Below are positions 1-4,599 of a stretch of 9,408 nt of DNA, piece by piece (position 1 is the stretch's first letter; each line of letters opens with the position of its first letter). The translations under genes were made by a program, and so were the position numbers. Location of the stretch: positions 1 to 9,408 of the forward strand of contig JAITJB010000275.1 in NCBI GenBank assembly GCA_031279155.1. Reading direction: 5' to 3'. The notes beneath the pieces are model-generated. The model had not been told where the DNA came from, made no database searches, and saw only the letters and a program-made list of their open reading frames with translations. The stretch is from Deltaproteobacteria bacterium (lineage in GTDB: Bacteria > Desulfobacterota > Desulfarculia > Adiutricales > Adiutricaceae).

Positions 1-108
1 CAACCTCAACTCCAATTGACCGGCCCTAGCGGTCAAAGCTGCGAGCGTAAAGATCTGGCGCCATCGTTGCACCGGGTTTAGGTCCCCTTTTTGGGAGACG
101 GTTTTTTT
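1..108 (+). other. Leader region upstream of secG; no gene identified
   Basis: One forward frame is open from base 1 to a TAG at 79-81 (26 codons), so this could be the tail of an upstream gene, but the short peptide matches nothing I recognise. The segment carries a perfect 7-base inverted repeat (TTGACCG at 16-22, CGGTCAA at 30-36, 7-base loop) with no T-run after it, and a second hairpin directly before secG that is listed separately. No clear -35/-10 promoter is visible. Confidence 0.5.
82..108 (+). terminator. Terminator-like hairpin plus T7 overlapping the secG ribosome binding site
   Basis: GTCCCC (82-87) can pair with GGGAGAC (93-99) around a T-rich loop with one C/A mismatch, and is followed after GG/G by seven T (102-108) immediately before the secG ATG. 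This has the form of a weak intrinsic terminator. Its 3' arm contains the GGGAG that is the only Shine-Dalgarno candidate for secG, so the structure could either end upstream transcription or mask secG translation. The stem is short, so this is a suggestion rather than a firm call. Confidence 0.35.
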
Positions 109-789
109 ATGACAACCGCTATTACCACTATCCACATCGTCGTAGCCTTTATTTTGATGATAAGCGTCCTTCTCCAGAGCGGTAAAGGCTCAGGCTTAGG
201 CGCGGCCTTCGGAGGCGGATCTTCTTCCGTCTTTGGATCCAGAGGCCCGGCGACACTCATTAGCCGCGTGACCAGCGTAGCCGCCATTATCTTTATGGTT
301 ACCTCGCTGACCTTATCGATCTTCGCTCAAGGCGGGGGACCCACCGGATCGGTTGTGACCGAAGACGAAATCCCAGAGGTCCAGGCCCAAACCGAAGGAA
401 AGCCCATCGATGAAGAGGCTCTCCAATTGCCGGCGGGCTCAACGCTCGATCAAGAGGGTGCGCCAGCTCAGGAGACTAATGCTCAGGAGACTAAGCTAGA
501 TCAGGATGCTAAGGCTCAAGATGCTGCCGCTTCCGGGCACGATCACGCAAGAGCGCCAGATTCGGCTGCTACATCTGATCCAGCTGCATTAGGCGCTCCA
601 GCCAGATCTGATAACAGTTCGCCTGCCGCTTCTAATCCCACTGAGGCAAGCGGTGGTAATGAGGCTCCAGCGGCTGGTCAAGATCCTGATATTGATTCAA
701 GCTTAAGCTCGACAAACCCGGCCCATGCTTCTAAAGACCCGGATTCATCCCAAGCTGAGAACTCTAGTCAGGCCAATGACGCCAAATAA
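109..789 (+). CDS. secG: SecG, protein translocase subunit, with long acidic C-terminal tail
   Basis: SecG is the small accessory subunit of the SecYEG channel in the inner membrane and supports SecA-driven export. The first 75 residues fit the family: a first membrane helix at about residues 3-22, the conserved cytoplasmic loop with LLQSGKGSGLGAAFGGG (21-37) and SSVFGSRG (39-46), and a second helix at about 50-72. The ATG at 109 is chosen over an in-frame TTG at 91, because GGGAG (93-97) then serves as ribosome binding site and the membrane helix begins at the usual distance. The protein is 226 residues, whereas typical SecG is roughly 70-120. The excess is a hydrophilic tail (about 76-226) rich in Ala, Asp, Ser, Gln and Glu, with a tandem AQETN/AQETK repeat. 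The core identification is firm; the function of the tail is unknown. Confidence 0.93.
   Translation: MTTAITTIHIVVAFILMISVLLQSGKGSGLGAAFGGGSSSVFGSRGPATLISRVTSVAAIIFMVTSLTLSIFAQGGGPTGSVVTEDEIPEVQAQTEGKPIDEEALQLPAGSTLDQEGAPAQETNAQETKLDQDAKAQDAAASGHDHARAPDSAATSDPAALGAPARSDNSSPAASNPTEASGGNEAPAAGQDPDIDSSLSSTNPAHASKDPDSSQAENSSQANDAK
466..495 (+). repeat. 15-base tandem duplication within secG tail
   Basis: GCTCAGGAGACTAA occurs at 466-479 and again at 481-494, a period of 15 bases, encoding AQETN then AQETK. It keeps the frame and suggests that the low-complexity tail grows by slippage or local duplication. Confidence 0.8.
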
Positions 790-790
790 A

Positions 791-819
791 GCCCATATTT
801 TCCTTGACGGAAAAAGGGC
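791..819 (+). other. Hairpin after secG
   Basis: GCCC (791-794), TTTTCC (798-803), loop TTGAC, GGAAAA (809-814) and GGGC (816-819) form a two-part stem with a small asymmetric internal loop. It starts one base after the secG stop codon. No T-run follows, so it is not a classical intrinsic terminator; an mRNA-stabilising or rho-related 3' structure is possible. The gap to the next gene is 82 bases. Confidence 0.4.
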
Positions 820-871
820 CATGAATGATAATTATTAATGAGACTTTCAAGGGCGTCGATGGGGATAAAAT

Positions 872-1417
872 TTGGAGTCTGTGCGCGACAATCTTGTTTT
901 TAATCTCGAGTCTTGGCCAGAGGCTGGCGTAAGTATCGATTTTATACTCTCGCCGCCGGCTCTACTTTCGGCCATGAAATCTGGCCTGTGGGAAACCGAG
1001 CCCCAGGTTGAGGAAGCCGCCGATCTTTTAGTCTTTAAGTCTTCCATGAGAGGGCATCTAGACATCCAGTTAGCCAGCCGGGTACTTAAAATTAAAGGCG
1101 CCTTTTCCATCAAGGTCCAGGTCTCCTGCACCAGGTGCTTAACGCCCTTTGTTGGCCGAATTAGAGATAACATCTCTGAGATCGTAAAATTAGTGGATCC
1201 TGGTGGGGATGCTAACGTCAAAGCCGCCGTTGACGGCGACTTGATAGTTACAAACAATCAATTTGATTTGGCGCCTTTGATGGCTGAGCTCTTCTGGCTA
1301 GCCTGGCCGACTAAGCCGCTTTGTAAACCCGACTGCGCTGGCTTATGTCCTTCGTGCGGGGCCAATTTAAACGACGGCGAGTGTTCTTGCCGCCGAGATA
1401 ATGTGACCAAACACTAA
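872..1417 (+). CDS. yceD: DUF177/YceD family protein (rRNA/ribosome-associated)
   Basis: This 181-residue protein belongs to the DUF177/YceD family, whose gene commonly sits directly before rpmF. Plant and bacterial members have been linked to 23S rRNA accumulation, so a role in large-subunit biogenesis is likely; the biochemical activity is not settled. Visible hallmarks are the mid-protein CTRC pair (Cys86, Cys89) and the C-terminal block CKPDCAGLCPSCG (151-163) followed by CSC (171-173), which look like metal-binding cysteines. The start is taken as TTG at 872: an in-frame stop lies at 866-868, GGGGAT (861-866) sits at a workable distance, and there is no in-frame ATG near the N-terminus. 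GTG at 881 is an alternative start. The protein is probably cytoplasmic, with no membrane segment. Confidence 0.85.
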   Translation: MESVRDNLVFNLESWPEAGVSIDFILSPPALLSAMKSGLWETEPQVEEAADLLVFKSSMRGHLDIQLASRVLKIKGAFSIKVQVSCTRCLTPFVGRIRDNISEIVKLVDPGGDANVKAAVDGDLIVTNNQFDLAPLMAELFWLAWPTKPLCKPDCAGLCPSCGANLNDGECSCRRDNVTKH

Positions 1418-1433
1418 ATTTTGGTTTCTGGTT

Positions 1434-1519
1434 TTAAACTATTAGTTTAATTTCTGGAAACCTCTGACCGATACGGTCAATTTACCCGTTTATCGCGGGA
1501 TAAAATAACGCCATTATCC
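1434..1519 (+). promoter_or_regulatory. Run of inverted repeats in the rpmF leader
   Basis: The 164-base gap between yceD and rpmF holds consecutive palindromes: TTAAACT/AGTTTAA (1434-1440, 1444-1450; 3-base loop), TGACCG/CGGTCA (1465-1470, 1474-1479; 3-base loop), CCCG/CGGG (1485-1488, 1496-1499), and GGATAA/TTATCC (1498-1503, 1514-1519). The last two share bases 1498-1499 and so exclude each other. None is followed by a T-run. A structured mRNA leader or protein-binding region controlling rpmF and the downstream genes fits, but no known leader class is recognised. Confidence 0.4.
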
Positions 1520-1533
1520 ATAAGCCCTTTGTG

Positions 1534-1581
1534 AAAGGAGGCGGCGGCGCCTAGGCATTTTAGGCGTCACGCGTAAAACCC
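1534..1581 (+). promoter_or_regulatory. Strong but distant Shine-Dalgarno with intervening hairpin before rpmF
   Basis: AAAGGAGG (1534-1541) is the best ribosome binding sequence in the window, yet it lies 40 bases before the rpmF ATG. Between them, GGCGCCTA (1546-1553) pairs with TAGGCGTC (1561-1568), one G-U pair included, with a 7-base loop. Folding would shorten the effective spacing to about 17 bases. No nearer Shine-Dalgarno is seen, and an in-frame TAG at 1561-1563 prevents an upstream rpmF start. Confidence 0.45.
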
Positions 1582-1794
1582 ATGACTGTTCCCAAGAGAA
1601 GATTGTCCAAGATGAAAGGCCGTCAGCGCCGTAGCCATTACAAGGCTTTGGCCCCCACGGTGGTTGGATGTGCTATTTGCGGGGCCCCGGTTCGGCCTCA
1701 CATGATCTGTGGTAAGTGCGGCCAATACCGCCGCCGGGCTTTTGCCAAAATTACCGCGCAAACGACTAACGCGCCAGCCGGGTCGGCTGAATAA
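1582..1794 (+). CDS. rpmF: 50S ribosomal protein L32
   Basis: L32 is a small structural protein of the large ribosomal subunit. The N-terminus MTVPKRRLSK matches the conserved L32 opening (M-x-VPKRR-x-SK), and the centre has the zinc-ribbon CxxC pairs Cys30/Cys33 and Cys43/Cys46. All four ligands are present, so this is the zinc-binding form. The length is 70 residues, slightly above the usual 55-65 because of an Ala/Thr/Gly-rich C-terminal extension. The start is fixed by the motif and by an in-frame stop at 1561-1563. It follows yceD as in many Gram-negative bacteria and is 38 bases before fabG, so it is probably the first gene of, or read through into, the fatty acid operon. Confidence 0.96.
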   Translation: MTVPKRRLSKMKGRQRRSHYKALAPTVVGCAICGAPVRPHMICGKCGQYRRRAFAKITAQTTNAPAGSAE

Positions 1795-1832
1795 TTAATG
1801 TTGCCCGTAAGGCCAGACCGTGATGGCAACTT

Positions 1833-2576
1833 ATGACTATATCTAAGGTCATCTTGGTTACTGGTGGGACTAGGGGGATTGGCTTAGCTATTGCCAAGCG
1901 CTTAGCTTCTAAAACGGTAGCCTTAGTGGTTACCCACGTCAATCCCAAGGCCCCAGCTTTAGACCAGGTAGCCGAGGAGCTCACGCCCCTGTGCGGCGCT
2001 TTTGAGATCCAGTGTTGGTCAGTAGCCGATCCAGCGCTAGCCAGCCAAAAAGTCTCAGAAATAGCCGAGCGCTACGGGCGCTTAGACGTCCTAGTCAATA
2101 ACGCCGGGGTCACTAAAGATAGCTTTTCGGTTAGGATGAGCTTTGAGGATTTTAAAAGCGTAGTTGACCTAAACCTCGTAGGGACTTTCGCTTGCTCTAA
2201 GGCTGCCGCTAAAATCATGATGCGCCAGAGATCTGGCCGCATCATTAATATTAGCTCGGTAGTAGCTTTTAGCGGTAACCCTGGTCAAGCCAACTACGTA
2301 GCCGCCAAGGCCGGTATTGTCGGGATTACCAAGAGCATGGCTTTAGAATTAGCTTCCCGCAAGGTGACCGTTAACGCCGTGGCCCCTGGCTATATTGAGA
2401 CCGACATGACGGCGGCCTTAGATGAAAAGGCGGCTGGCGCCATTTTAAGTAAAATTCCCATGCAGCGCGTGGGCCGACCTCAGGACGTAGCCGAAGCGGC
2501 GGCCTTTTTGGCTTCTGATGAGGCTAGTTACATAACCGGTCAGGTCATACACGTCAATGGTGGATTATATATGTAG
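1833..2576 (+). CDS. fabG: 3-oxoacyl-[acyl-carrier-protein] reductase FabG
   Basis: FabG reduces 3-oxoacyl-ACP to 3-hydroxyacyl-ACP with NADPH in each cycle of type II fatty acid elongation, in the cytoplasm. The 247-residue protein is a full short-chain dehydrogenase: nucleotide-binding TGGTRGIG at 10-17, NNAG at 89-92, and the catalytic tetrad Asn114, Ser142, Tyr155 and Lys159 (YVAAK). The C-terminal PGYIETDMT (185-193) and ITGQVIHVNGG (234-244) are typical of FabG. The ATG at 1833 is preferred; an earlier ATG at 1823 is out of frame and stops after seven codons. The ribosome binding site is weak. Its place directly upstream of acpP and fabF supports the FabG assignment over other dehydrogenases of the family. 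The usual upstream plsX and fabH are missing. Confidence 0.95.
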   Translation: MTISKVILVTGGTRGIGLAIAKRLASKTVALVVTHVNPKAPALDQVAEELTPLCGAFEIQCWSVADPALASQKVSEIAERYGRLDVLVNNAGVTKDSFSVRMSFEDFKSVVDLNLVGTFACSKAAAKIMMRQRSGRIINISSVVAFSGNPGQANYVAAKAGIVGITKSMALELASRKVTVNAVAPGYIETDMTAALDEKAAGAILSKIPMQRVGRPQDVAEAAAFLASDEASYITGQVIHVNGGLYM

Positions 2577-2581
2577 CCTGG

Positions 2582-2661
2582 CCTACAAGGTGGTAGGTAT
2601 TATATTTATTAATTTAGGCCGGGCTTATTATTTTAGCCTCACCTAGCCTAAATTTTGCCCG
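2582..2661 (+). promoter_or_regulatory. Inverted repeats in the acpP leader
   Basis: CCTAC/GTAGG (2582-2586, 2593-2597) forms a small hairpin just after fabG. Further on, AATTTAGGC (2611-2619) is a perfect inverted match to GCCTAAATT (2646-2654), and CGGGC (2620-2624) to GCCCG (2657-2661). The two pairs cross each other in order, so they form either a pseudoknot or two exclusive folds. No T-run terminates them. A control element that sets acpP apart from fabG is plausible, since AcpP is needed in large excess, but this is inferred. Confidence 0.4.
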
Positions 2662-2668
2662 ACATCTT

Positions 2669-2678
2669 ATTTGATAAT
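2669..2678 (+). promoter_or_regulatory. Possible -10 element for acpP
   Basis: ATTTGATAAT lies 20 bases before the acpP ATG and its GATAAT resembles a sigma-70 -10 box. No convincing -35 lies at 16-18 bases upstream. The same ten bases recur at 4501-4510 before the Hsp70-like gene. Confidence 0.25.
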
Positions 2679-2697
2679 ATTCTCAAGGAGTGTACAT

Positions 2698-2931
2698 ATG
2701 TCTGATATTTTGGAGAGGATCACCAACGTGGTGGTCGAACAGTTGTCTATCGAGCCTTCGGCCGTGGTTTTGGAAGCTTCATTTCAAGATGACTTGGGAG
2801 CTGACTCCCTTGACTTGGTCGAGCTTATCATGGCCATGGAAGAAGAATTTGATATAAAAATTGACGACGAGGCGGCTCAAAATCTTAAGACCGTCCGAGA
2901 CGCCGTCAATTTTATCAAGGAAAACCAGTAG
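2698..2931 (+). CDS. acpP: Acyl carrier protein
   Basis: AcpP carries the growing acyl chain on a phosphopantetheine arm during fatty acid synthesis and is a partner of both neighbours. The 77-residue, strongly acidic protein has the DLGADSLDLVEL signature (32-43), with Ser37 as the attachment site, and the helix II/III recognition segment MAMEEEFDIKIDDE. Length and sequence are ordinary for the family. The ATG at 2698 is preferred over an in-frame TTG at 2671, because AAGGAG (2685-2690) is well placed for it and the resulting N-terminus MSDILERI is standard. It ends 12 bases before fabF, consistent with one transcript. Confidence 0.97.
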   Translation: MSDILERITNVVVEQLSIEPSAVVLEASFQDDLGADSLDLVELIMAMEEEFDIKIDDEAAQNLKTVRDAVNFIKENQ

Positions 2932-2943
2932 ACTGGAGGCCTT

Positions 2944-4218
2944 GTGAGGACCGACAAACCAAGACGCGTGGCAGTCACCGGCCTTGGCTTGGTGACTCCG
3001 GTGGGTATTGGGCTTAAGCCAACTTGGGAGGCTATTTTAGCTGGCGTTAGCGGGGTTGGGACTATTACCAAGTTCGAGCCCCAAGGCTTAAAAACCACTA
3101 TAGCCGCCGAAGTCAAGGACTTTAAGCCAGAACAATGGCTGGACAAAAAGTCTATCAAGCGCTACGAGCTGTTCATACAGTACGCGGTCGCAGCATCCAA
3201 GATGGCGGCCTTAGACAGCGGCTTAGGCGTTTCTTTAGACGGAGTGGACCACGCCAAGGCTGGCTGCGCCCTAGGCTGCGGCTTGGGCGGCTTACAAAAC
3301 ATGGAGGATAACCACAATATCCTCCAAGCTGGCCGCCCCGATCGCATCAGCCCCTTTTTTATACCCATGCTCATCGGCAATATGGCCGCCGGGGTGGTGG
3401 CTATCGAGTTAGGTCTTCAGGGCCCTAACTACTTGTTGGCCACAGCTTGCGCGGCTGGCACCCACGCCGTGGGTCAGGCCTACCAGCTTATCCGAGACGG
3501 CGGCTACGATGTCATGCTCTCGGGGGGGACGGAATCGGTCATTACCCCACTAGCCGTAGCCGGCTTTAACGCCATGAAGGCCCTCTCCACCCGTAATGAC
3601 GAGCCCCATAGGGCTAGCCGGCCCTTCGACGCCCAGCGCGACGGCTTTGTCATGGGCGAAGGCTCAGGCATGCTAGTCTTAGAAGAGTGGGAAAGGGCCA
3701 AAGCCCGGGGGGCTAAGATCTACGCCGAAGTGCTTGGTTTTGGGGCTAGCTGTGACGCCTACCACATAACCGCTCCACCCGAAGACGGTAGCGGGGCCAT
3801 CGGGGCCATGGAAGCGGCCCTAAAAGACGCTTCCTCTCGCGGGCTTGTGCCCGAAGATATTGGCTACATTAACGCCCACGGAACTAGTACTGGCCTAAAC
3901 GACAAAGCTGAAACCTATGCCATTAAAAAGGTCTTTGGCGAGAGGGCTCAACAGATCCCGGTAAGCTCGACCAAATCAATGACCGGGCATCTTTTGGGCG
4001 CGGCCGGCGGGGTTGAGGCGGCCTTTTTGGCCTTGACCATCAGCGAGGGCATGATGCCGCCCACAGCTAATTTGGAAAATCCCGATCCCGACTGCGATCT
4101 TGATTACGTGCCCTTAAAAGCTCGTCCTAAGGTCCTTAAGGCCGCCATGAGTAACTCCTTTGGTTTTGGCGGCACTAACGGCGTTTTGATCATGGGCCGG
4201 GCCGGCGATTGGGACTAG
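2944..4218 (+). CDS. fabF: 3-oxoacyl-[acyl-carrier-protein] synthase II FabF
   Basis: FabF condenses malonyl-ACP with acyl-ACP, with loss of CO2, to extend the chain by two carbons. The 424-residue protein has the thiolase-fold KAS II hallmarks: active-site Cys169 in TACAAG, His312 in NAHGTST, Lys344, and His349 in MTGHLLGAAGG, plus the glycine-rich SNSFGFGGTN at 403-412 with gating phenylalanines. The Cys-His-His triad shows an elongating synthase rather than the FabH type, which is Cys-His-Asn. The start is GTG at 2944, supported by GGAGG (2935-2939) four bases upstream. It closes the fabG-acpP-fabF cluster; no clear terminator follows. Confidence 0.97.
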   Translation: MRTDKPRRVAVTGLGLVTPVGIGLKPTWEAILAGVSGVGTITKFEPQGLKTTIAAEVKDFKPEQWLDKKSIKRYELFIQYAVAASKMAALDSGLGVSLDGVDHAKAGCALGCGLGGLQNMEDNHNILQAGRPDRISPFFIPMLIGNMAAGVVAIELGLQGPNYLLATACAAGTHAVGQAYQLIRDGGYDVMLSGGTESVITPLAVAGFNAMKALSTRNDEPHRASRPFDAQRDGFVMGEGSGMLVLEEWERAKARGAKIYAEVLGFGASCDAYHITAPPEDGSGAIGAMEAALKDASSRGLVPEDIGYINAHGTSTGLNDKAETYAIKKVFGERAQQIPVSSTKSMTGHLLGAAGGVEAAFLALTISEGMMPPTANLENPDPDCDLDYVPLKARPKVLKAAMSNSFGFGGTNGVLIMGRAGDWD

Positions 4219-4239
4219 TTTAAGTTTTTCTATATTTAG

Positions 4240-4310
4240 CTAGATTTATATGGGTTTATCTAGATTTATATTTGGGTGATTTTTTAGGGCTATCTTTTTG
4301 GGCTATCTTT
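4240..4310 (+). repeat. Two pairs of short direct repeats after fabF
   Basis: CTAGATTTATAT occurs at 4240-4251 and 4260-4271 (20-base period). GGGCTATCTTT occurs at 4287-4297 and 4300-4310 (13-base period). These look like local duplications in non-coding DNA; no function is apparent. Confidence 0.7.
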
Positions 4311-4367
4311 ACTGACCATTTTTACGATTTTCTTTGAGGCTAGTCTTTTAGCCGCTTTCCTCGTTTT

Positions 4368-4435
4368 TCTGTCTTCTGTCTTCTGTCTTTGTCTTCTGTC
4401 TTTGTCTTCTGTCTTCTGTCTTCTGTTTTTTGTCT
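4368..4435 (+). repeat. Heptamer tandem array (TCTGTCT)n
   Basis: About ten consecutive units run from 4368 to 4435. Six are exact TCTGTCT (4368-4388, 4395-4401, 4408-4421); two are six-base TTGTCT variants (4389-4394, 4402-4407); the last two are degenerate (TCTGTTT, TTTGTCT). The tract is C, T and G only, so the other strand is purine-rich with C. It has no spacers and is not a CRISPR. Such arrays can change copy number by slippage; it lies about 165 bases before the Hsp70-like gene. Confidence 0.85.
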
Positions 4436-4460
4436 TCTTTTTTCATCTGGTTTTTAGCGA

Positions 4461-4497
4461 ATTCTGCCGCCAAAATTATAGGCGGCGCCCGTAGAAT
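4461..4497 (+). promoter_or_regulatory. Inverted repeat upstream of Hsp70-like gene
   Basis: GCCGCC (4466-4471) pairs with GGCGGC (4481-4486) around a nine-base AT-rich loop, and the outer arms ATTCT (4461-4465) and AGAAT (4493-4497) also match, leaving a six-base bulge on one side. No T-run follows, so it may be a regulatory stem or protein site rather than a terminator. Confidence 0.35.
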
Positions 4498-4526
4498 ACA
4501 ATTTGATAATCCGCAAAATTTAGCTG

Positions 4527-4583
4527 GTAACTTTCTTCATGGAAAATAATCCATGAAAGGCTTGGATTGTAACTTTCAGCATG
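4527..4583 (+). promoter_or_regulatory. Operator-like repeats before the Hsp70-like gene
   Basis: GTAACTTTCNNCATG occurs twice, at 4527-4541 and 4569-4583, 42 bases apart, which is about four helical turns. Overlapping the first copy is a perfect 8-base palindrome, TTCATGGA (4536-4543) and TCCATGAA (4550-4557), with a 6-base loop. The layout suits binding of a dimeric regulator on one DNA face, or a hairpin in the mRNA leader. No regulator gene is in the window. Confidence 0.4.
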
Positions 4584-4599
4584 TCCCAAGGAGTTCCCG

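Larger units (their letters stand above)
4219..4599. other. 381-base intergenic region between fabF and the Hsp70-like gene
   Basis: No gene is seen in this stretch. It is T-rich in its first 220 bases, with two kinds of short direct repeat and a heptamer array, and then holds several inverted repeats leading up to the next start codon. A weak GGCTA/TAGCC stem (4338-4342, 4349-4353) is followed by a T-rich stretch and might end the fabF transcript. It marks the border between the housekeeping cluster and the accessory operon. Confidence 0.6.

Noticed and set aside
1..81. Tail of an upstream gene such as tpiA
   Set aside because: Only 26 codons are available and none of the three forward frames gives a recognisable C-terminus, so no gene is called.
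91..108. TTG at 91 as start of secG
   Set aside because: It would add six residues before the membrane helix and place the Shine-Dalgarno GGGAG inside the gene; the ATG at 109 fits better.
847..1257. Reverse-strand open frame across yceD
   Set aside because: It lies fully opposite a recognised gene and its translation resembles no family; it is a shadow of the forward coding pattern.
1531..1554. Seven-codon GTG frame before rpmF as a leader peptide
   Set aside because: It starts with no upstream ribosome binding sequence and contains the Shine-Dalgarno itself; glycine-rich content gives no attenuation logic.
2671..2697. TTG at 2671 as start of acpP
   Set aside because: AAGGAG at 2685-2690 is well placed for the ATG at 2698, which gives a standard acyl carrier protein N-terminus.
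4368..4435. Repeat array considered as a CRISPR
   Set aside because: The units are seven bases long and directly adjacent, with no spacers; this is a simple tandem repeat.
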